Program-made: the position numbers and the translations under genes
Origin: Coriobacteriia bacterium
GTDB taxonomy: Bacteria; Actinomycetota; Coriobacteriia; Anaerosomatales; PALSA-660
Assembly: GCA_003133285.1 (NCBI GenBank)
Contig: PKWR01000041.1
Coordinates: 3,007-9,602 of the forward strand
Reading direction: 5' to 3'
Length of the DNA stretch: 6,596 bases
The notes under the pieces: model-generated
What the model was told of the DNA's origin: nothing
What the model saw: only the letters and a program-made list of their open reading frames with translations
Database searches by the model: none
Shown here: positions 1 through 4,260 of the stretch, piece by piece
Position numbering within the stretch: position 1 is the stretch's first letter
Layout: the number at the start of each line of letters is the position of its first letter

Positions 1-72
1 CGCTTCGAGCTCCTCGTCGCTCAGCTCAGTCAGATGCTCTCGCGCCTGGCGGAAGGTGTCTTCGCGTGCCAA
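1..72 (-). CDS. oraS: D-ornithine 4,5-aminomutase, small (S) subunit, N-terminal fragment
   Basis: Only the first 24 codons are present; the gene runs off the left edge. The peptide begins with a TTG start (72-70) and continues M-A-R-E-D-T-F-R-Q-A-R-E-H-L-T-E-L-S-D-E-E-L-E-A. The F-x-x-R-x-x-H-L-x-x-L-S-D-E-E-L pattern is the one I recall at the N-terminus of clostridial OraS. OraS is the small partner of OraE. Together they form the adenosylcobalamin- and PLP-dependent mutase that moves the terminal amino group of D-ornithine to C4, giving 2,4-diaminopentanoate, the substrate of Ord. The start is set by a strong AAGGAGG (88-82) 9 nt upstream, inside the end of ortB, and there is no ATG nearby. 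The gap to the ortB stop is 4 nt, so the gene is in the same operon. Identity rests on a short fragment plus a very characteristic gene order; oraE is expected next, outside the window. Confidence 0.85.
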   Translation of the reverse strand, partial: MAREDTFRQAREHLTELSDEELEA

Positions 73-76
73 ATGA

Positions 77-1489
77 TCAGGCCTCCTTGAGTGCTGCGAT
101 GATCGCTTCGACGCTCTCGGCGTCGCTGTGTGTGTCGGCGGCGAGGAACTCGATGTCCTCGCTCGTGGGCGCGTAGCCCTCGCCGGCGTGCGCGAGGGCG
201 TTGCGCACGTAGCTGCGGCGCATCTTGCCCAGGTCGAAGTCCTTGGCGCGGATCTGCTCGGGACGCTCGGGGATCACGATGCTCTTGCCGGGAACGCTCT
301 CGGTCGGGTCGCCGGCGCGGACCTCAACGCCGTTGGCGCGCGCGAAGTTGAGCTGGGCCCAGTGGTGCTTGCCCGCGCCCGTGTACTCGGTCTCCTGGAC
401 GACGACCGTTGCGTCGCGCGGAAGGTCGCGCGCGAGCGACATCGCCGCGGCCATCGCGGTGTTGCCTGACGGTCCGCGCTCCAGGCCCTCGAGCTTGGCC
501 ATCGCCTCGGTGACGTAGAAGACCTCGCCCTGGGTCACGGTGAGGTAGCGGTCCATGTAGCGCAGCGCGCGCGCGGCGTTGCGCGGCACGTCGGCGCGGT
601 CCGGCCAGGTGGCGAACGGCACGCCAAAGCCCGTGTGGCCGGTGGTGAAGCTCTTGCGGTTGAAGTCGGTGTCGCTGGCCATGTGCAGGCCGGACAGGTC
701 GACGCTCGCGCTGACGACCTGCGTGGAGGTTGCGCCCGCACGACGCAGCCCGCGCGCCGTGCCGGTGGTGTTGCCGCCGCCCGCATGCGTGACGACCACG
801 TGAGTCGGCGGCGCGCCGGTGAGCGCGGTCATCTCCTCGGCGAGCTCCCATCCGAGCGACTCGATGCCGGAGATGCCGAACGCGGAGTAGAGCGAGGCCG
901 CGAGGTAGCCGGTCTCGTCGAGTAGCTCCAGCATGTGCGAGAAGAGCTCGGGGCCGACCGTCAGCTGCACGACCTCGGCGCCGAATGCCTCGCAGATGCG
1001 CGACTTCTCGATGATCTCGGGCTGGCCGACGTGCCGGGAGTCGAACGCCTCCTGCACGATGATGCAGTTCAGCGACGCGCGCGCCGCCTGACTCGACACC
1101 GCGGCGCCGTAGTTGCCGGAGGTCGCGGCGATCACTCCCGCGTAGCCCTTCTCCTTCGCCGCGTGGATGGAGATGCTTGCCCGACGGTCCTTGAACGAGC
1201 CTGCCATGTTGGCGGCCTCGTCCTTCACGAACAGGCGCGCGCCGTGGCCGGGCTCGGCGTACGAGCGGATCAGGTCCGTGAGGTTGCGCAGCTCGAGCAG
1301 CGGCGTCTTGCCGACGCCCCCGGCGAGCTGGATGCGGATGATCTCGTCGAGCGAGTAGCCATGGGCGGCCATCATCGCCTCGTAGTCGAACGCGATCGGG
1401 CTGCGCTCGAACTGCGCGTAGTCCATGCCCAGCGCCCGCTTCATGATCTCGCCCTTGCGGGCCAGGATCGCCTCGGTCCTGCCGGCCAT
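77..1489 (-). CDS. ortB: 2-amino-4-oxopentanoate thiolase, beta (PLP) subunit
   Basis: This 470-aa protein is the PLP-binding subunit of the thiolase that cleaves 2-amino-4-oxopentanoate with CoA to acetyl-CoA and D-alanine, the last step of the oxidative branch of ornithine fermentation. It has the fold-type II PLP enzyme layout (threonine synthase/tryptophan synthase beta-like). The Schiff-base lysine is K100 in GSFKDRR, the substrate/carboxylate loop is TSGNYGAA (123-130), and the glycine-rich PLP-phosphate loop is HAGGGNTTGTA (235-245); GPSGNTAMA follows at 339-347. The N-terminal block with ARKGEIMKRALG, AFDYEAMM and GVGKTPLLEL resembles clostridial OrtB as I remember it. I chose the ATG at 1489 because it follows the ortA TGA (1493-1491) by 1 nt and restores the family N-terminus. 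An in-frame ATG at 1522 would add 11 residues overlapping ortA. The RBS is weak (GGAAGG about 12 nt upstream), which fits coupling to ortA termination. Nothing is missing from the catalytic motifs. Confidence 0.93.
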   Translation of the reverse strand: MAGRTEAILARKGEIMKRALGMDYAQFERSPIAFDYEAMMAAHGYSLDEIIRIQLAGGVGKTPLLELRNLTDLIRSYAEPGHGARLFVKDEAANMAGSFKDRRASISIHAAKEKGYAGVIAATSGNYGAAVSSQAARASLNCIIVQEAFDSRHVGQPEIIEKSRICEAFGAEVVQLTVGPELFSHMLELLDETGYLAASLYSAFGISGIESLGWELAEEMTALTGAPPTHVVVTHAGGGNTTGTARGLRRAGATSTQVVSASVDLSGLHMASDTDFNRKSFTTGHTGFGVPFATWPDRADVPRNAARALRYMDRYLTVTQGEVFYVTEAMAKLEGLERGPSGNTAMAAAMSLARDLPRDATVVVQETEYTGAGKHHWAQLNFARANGVEVRAGDPTESVPGKSIVIPERPEQIRAKDFDLGKMRRSYVRNALAHAGEGYAPTSEDIEFLAADTHSDAESVEAIIAALKEA

Positions 1490-1490
1490 G

Positions 1491-1814
1491 TCAGCCACCC
1501 GCCTTCCGGTAGGCGGCCACACGGGCGCGCAGGTCGCGGCCCACGGCCGTGAGCTCGGGCGCCGGCTTGCCGAACGTGTGGAAGTAGCCGGGGTTGACCT
1601 CGGAGAGCGTGCCGGTCACCTCGCGGCCCGTCATCGTCTCGACCGTCAGCTCGTCGCCGACGGCGGCGGCGGTGCGGGCGAAGCCCTTCACCCACATGCG
1701 GAGCGGCTGGGCGGCGGTGTCCTCGGGCAGGTTCGTTGCGCGATCGGCCGGCTCGAGCAGGACGCTCTCGACCTCGACCCAGTCGCCCGGCGCACAGCGT
1801 GTGGTGTCTTCCAT
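1491..1814 (-). CDS. ortA: 2-amino-4-oxopentanoate thiolase, alpha subunit
   Basis: This 107-aa protein is the small subunit that pairs with OrtB in the CoA-dependent cleavage of 2-amino-4-oxopentanoate. It has the small, acidic, all-soluble layout of OrtA, with MEDTTRCAPGDWVEVESVLL at the N-terminus, LRMWVKGF at 38-45 and a conserved-looking C-terminal block of TGREVTGTL followed by EVNPGYFHTFG (62-82). These blocks match clostridial OrtA (about 100 aa) as I recall it. The ATG at 1814 is 11 nt past the ord stop. Its SD AAGGA (1827-1823) overlaps the ord TAA itself, with an 8-nt spacer, so the two genes are probably translationally coupled. The same frame stays open far upstream through ord, but that stretch is arginine/histidine-rich shadow sequence. 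The short gene directly abuts ortB (1-nt gap), as expected for two subunits needed in equal amounts. Confidence 0.92.
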   Translation of the reverse strand: MEDTTRCAPGDWVEVESVLLEPADRATNLPEDTAAQPLRMWVKGFARTAAAVGDELTVETMTGREVTGTLSEVNPGYFHTFGKPAPELTAVGRDLRARVAAYRKAGG

Positions 1815-1825
1815 CGCAGTTGTCC

Positions 1826-2836
1826 TTAGACCGTGGGTGACCAGAAGCGCGGCAGCGGCATGTCGACGACGGTCACGATGCCGGGCCGCGCCGAGCCGAT
1901 GAGCGGGAGGTAGTTCCCGATGCTTGCATAGGTCCCCTTGCCGCCGGGGATCTCCGGCGTGTTGGCGAGGTGGATGTCGGGCTCGCCGACGATGTGGATG
2001 AAGTCGCCCGTGTCGATCCCCTCGAGGTGCGGGTGGATCTGCTGCGGGTGCACGAGCTCGATCTTCAGCTCGCCCTTGCTGTAGGCGCGCGCGATGTGGC
2101 GGCAGCCGGCGACGTCGCCGGGAGCCACATGGACGTGCGGCGTGGAGCGCTCGACCGTGCTCACGATCGGCTCGCGCGTCTCGACGATGTCGTCGATCTC
2201 CCACCCGAGCGCGTAGCCGATGAGGCCGATGGACTCGTGGAAACCGATGTGGCCAACGATCGAGCCGTCGGCGATGCCCGCCTCGAACTGCTCGACCGTC
2301 GTGCCGACGCCCTGGCTCTGCATGACCGTGGGGCCGAACGGAGACAGGTCGTTGATACGCGAGGCTTCGACGCGGTCGATGCGCAGGCCCACCGAGCTGA
2401 GCATGATCGGCAGCGCGTCGAGGACGAAGCCGGGGTTGATGCCGGTTCCGAGGACGCTGACGCCGTGCTCGCGTGCCAGCGCGTCGATGCGGTCGGCCCA
2501 CTCGGGGTCGCTCGCCCACGGGTACGACAGTGTCTCGGCGATGCCGATGACGTCGCAGTCGGCCTCGATCGCGGCCGTGACCGGTCCGGTGATCTCGTGC
2601 AGGTTGCTCGCGGTGAGCACGCAGACGACGTCGGGCTTCAGCGCGAGAACGGCCGCGGAGTCGCTCGTGATCTTGACGCCACACTCGCGGCCGAGTAGCG
2701 AACCGACCGTCATTCCTTCCTTGGCGGGACTGATGTCGATCGCGCCCACCAGCTCGATGTCCTGCGGACGATCGAGGATGAACCCGAGAAGCCCCTGGCC
2801 CATCATTCCCGTACCCCACACTGCGACCTTCATCAT
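1826..2836 (-). CDS. ord: 2,4-diaminopentanoate dehydrogenase
   Basis: This 336-aa protein is an NAD(P)-dependent amine dehydrogenase that oxidatively deaminates 2,4-diaminopentanoate (the OraSE product) to 2-amino-4-oxopentanoate, the substrate of OrtAB. The N-terminus is a Rossmann fold: VAVWGTGMMGQG carries G8-x-G10-x-x-G13, and an acidic residue ends strand 2 (ELVGAID, D34). The second half is of the dihydrodipicolinate-reductase-like type, with TGINPGFVLDALP at 131-143 and a C-terminal GGKGTYASIGNYLPLI then PGIVTVVDMPLP segment that I associate with Ord. The protein starts M-M-K; the ATG at 2836 is preferred because the strong SD AAGGAGG (2850-2844) is 7 nt away (10 nt for 2833). It is the first gene of the minus-strand operon, followed by ortA after 11 nt. 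Its promoter must lie in the divergent region to the right, where a 14-bp palindrome sits about 44 bp upstream of the start. The main uncertainty is cofactor preference (NAD versus NADP), which the sequence alone does not settle. Confidence 0.93.
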   Translation of the reverse strand: MMKVAVWGTGMMGQGLLGFILDRPQDIELVGAIDISPAKEGMTVGSLLGRECGVKITSDSAAVLALKPDVVCVLTASNLHEITGPVTAAIEADCDVIGIAETLSYPWASDPEWADRIDALAREHGVSVLGTGINPGFVLDALPIMLSSVGLRIDRVEASRINDLSPFGPTVMQSQGVGTTVEQFEAGIADGSIVGHIGFHESIGLIGYALGWEIDDIVETREPIVSTVERSTPHVHVAPGDVAGCRHIARAYSKGELKIELVHPQQIHPHLEGIDTGDFIHIVGEPDIHLANTPEIPGGKGTYASIGNYLPLIGSARPGIVTVVDMPLPRFWSPTV

Positions 2837-2843
2837 TCGGGAT

Positions 2844-2850
2844 CCTCCTT
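2844..2850 (-). promoter_or_regulatory. Shine-Dalgarno of ord
   Basis: AAGGAGG on the minus strand, 7 nt before the ATG at 2836. It is near-perfect and decides between the two adjacent ATG codons in favour of the first. Confidence 0.8.
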
Positions 2851-2879
2851 GGCGGCATACAGAATCACGCGGCTCCTAT

Positions 2880-2893
2880 GCACGATACCGTGC
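2880..2893. promoter_or_regulatory. 14-bp palindrome upstream of ord (candidate operator)
   Basis: GCACG-ATAC-CGTGC is a perfect 5-bp inverted repeat with a 4-bp centre, about 44 bp upstream of the ord ATG. On the minus strand its centre reads GGTATCGT, a possible -10 element. A repressor binding here would cover the start of transcription of the ornithine operon. Short palindromes arise by chance in GC-rich DNA, so this is only a candidate. Confidence 0.35.
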
Positions 2894-3016
2894 GCGAGGC
2901 ATCTGCGACAGGGCGAACGGTGCGGAGGCGGCGGCGCGTCAGGCTCTGAGGGAGCTGCGAGGCCGTTCCGCGAGGTCCCGACCGATAGCCCTCGCGGCGT
3001 ACGCGCCCGAGACCTC

Positions 3017-3038
3017 GTAGTACACGGGGACTACACGG
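3017..3038. repeat. Overlapping direct and inverted repeat (candidate operator)
   Basis: TACACGG occurs at 3021-3027 and again at 3032-3038, starts spaced 11 bp apart, about one helical turn. Overlapping this, GTAGT (3017-3021) and ACTAC (3030-3034) form an inverted repeat. Same-face repeats in a divergent promoter region are typical of regulator sites, but no regulator gene is present in the window to link to it. Confidence 0.35.
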
Positions 3039-3064
3039 AAACGCCTCAACGGGAGGATGCCCTG

Positions 3065-3078
3065 CCCACGAACGTGGG
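3065..3078. repeat. 14-bp perfect inverted repeat
   Basis: CCCACG-AA-CGTGGG. In DNA it would make a compact operator; in RNA it would be a 5-bp hairpin with loop GAAC. It lies within the leader structure described at 3044-3146, about 70 bp before the GTG start. Confidence 0.45.
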
Positions 3079-3127
3079 TCAGTCTTAAGGACATCGGGCA
3101 AGCGTCCTCCGCCACCGGTCATCCTCA

Positions 3128-3134
3128 AGGGAGG
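3128..3134 (+). promoter_or_regulatory. Shine-Dalgarno deciding the GTG start at 3144
   Basis: AGGGAGG, 9 nt before GTG. It is the reason for preferring this start over an in-frame ATG at 3057 whose extra 29 residues have no credible RBS. Part of it is in a CCTC/GAGG hairpin. Confidence 0.65.
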
Positions 3135-3143
3135 CAACGAACC

Positions 3144-3536
3144 GTGAAGCGCCACAGCCGCTCGATTCCCCTGCGGTCGGAGATCGCGGTCGCAGCGACT
3201 GCAGGGTTCACGTCGGCGGCGATGCTGTTCGCGTGCCTCGTCGTCCCGTTCCCGGCGACTGCGCGCCCCCTCCGGGCGAGCAGCGCTCCCGCGGTGACCG
3301 CGGGGAGCGCACGGAACGGGGCCGCCTCACGATCGGAGCCGCCGCACATACTCGCGCGCATCGCCAAGGCGGGCGCCGGCGAGCAGCCGACGTCCCTGGC
3401 GGTAGCGGCGAGGGCACTCCCCGGCGACACGGGAGCCGGCAGCCGGATCGCGACCGGGCATCGCGCCTGGACGCCGGGCGAACCGCACGGCTGCTCGCTG
3501 GCCCGGGGACAGCCACGCACGGATGCGCTCACGTAG
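3144..3536 (+). CDS. Secreted orphan protein with signal peptide
   Basis: I do not recognise this 130-aa protein. The GTG start (3144) gives a textbook export signal: basic n-region MKRHSRSIPLR, hydrophobic core about residues 14-36 (IAVAATAGF to LVVPF) and an A-x-A site at 38-40 (ATA|RP), suggesting signal peptidase I cleavage after residue 40. A lipobox-like L-F-A-C at 28-31 is a weaker alternative. The mature ~90 residues are rich in Ala, Gly, Arg, Ser and Pro, with no predicted helix-forming pattern or known motif that I can see, and a single Cys near the end. Codon third positions are mostly G or C, supporting this frame, although rarer codons (ata, aga-type, gga) appear in the second half. 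The next gene starts 28 nt downstream on the same strand. The mRNA leader may control its translation through a hairpin that covers the start. Function unknown; most likely an exported or cell-surface small protein. Confidence 0.6.
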   Translation: MKRHSRSIPLRSEIAVAATAGFTSAAMLFACLVVPFPATARPLRASSAPAVTAGSARNGAASRSEPPHILARIAKAGAGEQPTSLAVAARALPGDTGAGSRIATGHRAWTPGEPHGCSLARGQPRTDALT

Positions 3537-3553
3537 CCCATCCGCCCGTGGCA

Positions 3554-3559
3554 GAGGAG
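3554..3559 (+). promoter_or_regulatory. Shine-Dalgarno deciding the ATG start at 3565
   Basis: GAGGAG, 5 nt before ATG 3565. It argues against the in-frame ATG at 3523, which lies inside the previous gene and would prepend 14 arginine-rich residues. Confidence 0.65.
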
Positions 3560-3564
3560 TCCTC

Positions 3565-3963
3565 ATGCAGGCCATCCATATCACCACAACCGGTGTAGAG
3601 ACCCCCGATGACGTGTCGCTGGTCGAAGCCGTGCTCAGAATGCTCGCCGGGATCGCCGACGTTGCCACCGTCCGCTCGCTGGGGCTGGTCTCGGTCCTCT
3701 ACGACGAACAGCAGATCGGCCCTCGGACGGTGCTCCGCGCCATCCGATCCACCGGATACGGAGCCCGCCTCGTCCGTCCCGACGTCGCCCGGAGGCGGTC
3801 GATGCGCTCTTCGCGATCGTGGCCGCGATCCTCTTCAGCAGGTTCTCCGCCGCATCCCAGGAGACGATGCGTGAGATCAGAGACCGCGACGAGAGCGCGG
3901 CCGCCCCGCGCCCCGTCAAGCCACCGCAGCGCCCAAAGCGCCGCCGCTAGACCGAAGGAGTAA
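3565..3963 (+). CDS. HMA-fold protein lacking CxxC, reading frame probably broken near 3789
   Basis: As read, this is 132 aa. Residues 1-70 follow the heavy-metal-associated (ferredoxin-like, about 70 aa) pattern: beta strand MQAIHITTTG, helix VSLVEAVLRMLAGI, strand ADVATVRSLG, strand VSVLYDEQQI, helix GPRTVLRAIRSTG, final YGARLV. The loop that should read G-M-T-C-x-x-C is G10-V-E-T-P-D-D16, so both metal-binding cysteines are replaced (T13, D16) and copper/zinc binding by the usual site is unlikely. After about residue 75 the frame degenerates into Arg/Ser/Pro-rich sequence with poor third-position GC. The -1 frame (3789-3950) instead encodes a clean hydrophobic segment and charged tail. One extra C in the CCC at 3788-3790 would give a single protein of about 128 aa: HMA-like domain, one membrane helix, basic tail. 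It sits between a secreted protein and a TatA-like gene, all on one strand. This could be a pseudogene, a sequence error or, less likely, recoding. Function unknown. Confidence 0.6.
   Translation: MQAIHITTTGVETPDDVSLVEAVLRMLAGIADVATVRSLGLVSVLYDEQQIGPRTVLRAIRSTGYGARLVRPDVARRRSMRSSRSWPRSSSAGSPPHPRRRCVRSETATRARPPRAPSSHRSAQSAAARPKE
3789..3950 (+). other. Displaced C-terminal coding segment with membrane helix (-1 frame)
   Basis: In the frame of position 3789 the translation starts PEAVDALFAIVAAILFSRF: an apparent transmembrane helix at about 3795-3845. A charged stretch follows (QETMREIRDRDE), then a Pro/Arg/Lys-rich end (RPVKPPQRPKRRR) and a TAG stop at 3948-3950. Nearly all third positions are G or C, unlike the competing frame. 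No ATG is available before 3867; GTG 3819 falls inside the helix and has no SD. The segment is therefore best read as the rest of the gene begun at 3565, with the positive tail on the cytoplasmic side. It ends 4 nt before the SD of the TatA-like gene, a normal operon junction. Confidence 0.55.
3955..3960 (+). promoter_or_regulatory. Shine-Dalgarno of the TatA-like gene
   Basis: AAGGAG, 6 nt before ATG 3967. It follows the TAG at 3948-3950 of the displaced frame and overlaps the end of the frame read straight from 3565. Confidence 0.7.
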
Positions 3964-3966
3964 ACC

Positions 3967-4161
3967 ATGAGCCTCGACAAGACCCTCATCATCGTCCTGA
4001 TCATCGTGCTCGTGACCATGGGGCCGAGCCAGCTGCCCAAGATCGCGCAGATGCTCGGGAAGTCCGCGAAGGCCCTGAAGGACGGCATCGACGACAAGCT
4101 CGACGAGGAGGACGACACGGCAGCGGCGAGCCCGAGGAAGCGCGAGACTCCCGAGGGGTAG
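3967..4161 (+). CDS. Small TatA/TatE-family-like membrane protein
   Basis: This 64-aa protein has the TatA layout: a short N-terminal membrane helix (residues 6-18, TLIIVLIIVLVTM), a G-P hinge (19-20), the LP pair (23-24), an amphipathic helix KIAQMLGKSAKALKDGIDDKL (25-45) and an acidic then basic polar tail. TatA subunits oligomerise with TatC to move folded twin-arginine proteins across the cytoplasmic membrane. Here the family's hinge Phe-Gly is Met-Gly (M18-G19), and the conserved Phe in the amphipathic helix appears as Leu (L37 in KALKDG), so its translocase activity is uncertain. It is also short for a housekeeping TatA (usually about 60-100 aa). No tatC or tatB is near and the upstream protein's signal peptide lacks an obvious RRxFxxK motif. 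It could be an accessory TatA paralogue or another small protein of the same shape. A strong hairpin terminator follows 18 nt after the stop. Confidence 0.75.
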   Translation: MSLDKTLIIVLIIVLVTMGPSQLPKIAQMLGKSAKALKDGIDDKLDEEDDTAAASPRKRETPEG

Positions 4162-4179
4162 CGGTCCGTCGACGACAGA

Positions 4180-4210
4180 GCGGCCCTCCCCGTCTTCCGG
4201 GGAGGGCCGC
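4180..4210. terminator. Perfect 13-bp hairpin, probable bidirectional terminator
   Basis: GCGGCCCTCCCCG (4180-4192), loop TCTTC, CGGGGAGGGCCGC (4198-4210): 13 uninterrupted, almost all G-C pairs between two convergent genes. There is no clear T-run on either side, as is common in high-GC bacteria, so it may act as a non-canonical terminator or mRNA 3'-end stabiliser. Confidence 0.8.
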
Positions 4211-4260
4211 ATCCACGATCCCTCTCGACATCACCCGTCCGGCCGCGCGATCGCGTGCGG

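Larger units (their letters stand above)
2837..3143. promoter_or_regulatory. Divergent intergenic region between ord and the 3144 gene
   Basis: About 300 bp with no credible coding sequence lie between two divergently read genes, so both promoters should be here. I see no clean -35/-10 pair on either strand. The best minus-strand candidate -10 is TATCGT inside the 2880-2893 palindrome (no good -35). TTGAGG with TGTACT about 19 nt downstream, near 3045-3021 on the minus strand, is a weak alternative. The region is dense in short inverted and direct repeats (listed separately), mostly between 3017 and 3146. Confidence 0.6.
3044..3146 (+). promoter_or_regulatory. Candidate structured 5' leader of the 3144 gene
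   Basis: Several complementary blocks lie in order. GGAGGA-TGCCC (3052-3062) can pair with GGGCA (3096-3100) and TCCTCC (3105-3110), giving 11 bp around a 4-nt bulge. Inside are hairpins CCCAC/GTGGG (3065-3069 with 3074-3078) and GTC/GAC (3082-3084 with 3090-3092). Downstream, CCTC (3123-3126) pairs with GAGG (3131-3134) of the SD, and CAC-C-GGT (3113-3119) pairs with ACCGTG (3141-3146), which includes the GTG start codon. TCCTCC could instead pair with the SD. The layout is that of an aptamer plus translation-control hairpin. I do not recognise it as a known riboswitch class, and no folding energy was computed. Confidence 0.4.

Noticed and set aside
1490..1522. N-terminal extension of ortB to the ATG at 1522
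   Set aside because: The 11 extra residues overlap the ortA end, are encoded in its out-of-phase sequence and are absent from the family N-terminus. The ATG at 1489 follows the ortA stop by 1 nt.
1815..2858. Long open minus-strand frame continuous with ortA (455 codons in all)
   Set aside because: Upstream of the ortA ATG its translation is Arg/His-rich and overlaps ord entirely; it is a shadow of a GC-rich gene. Only the last 107 codons are real.
2220..3020. 266-codon plus-strand frame crossing the ord start
   Set aside because: Antisense shadow of ord for most of its length, Ser/Arg/Pro-rich, no RBS and no recognisable domain.
3057..3143. ATG 3057 as start of the secreted protein
   Set aside because: It would place about 29 polar residues before the signal peptide and would translate through the structured leader; GTG 3144 has the SD and the proper n-region.
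3030..3146. Leader as a cobalamin riboswitch (attractive because OraSE needs B12)
   Set aside because: I could not find the B12-box or the other conserved cobalamin riboswitch segments, and the leader points away from the ornithine operon.
3784..3795. Programmed -1 ribosomal frameshift at the frame change
   Set aside because: There is no X-XXY-YYZ slippery heptamer here and no obvious pseudoknot just downstream. A one-base deletion in CCC or a sequence error is simpler.
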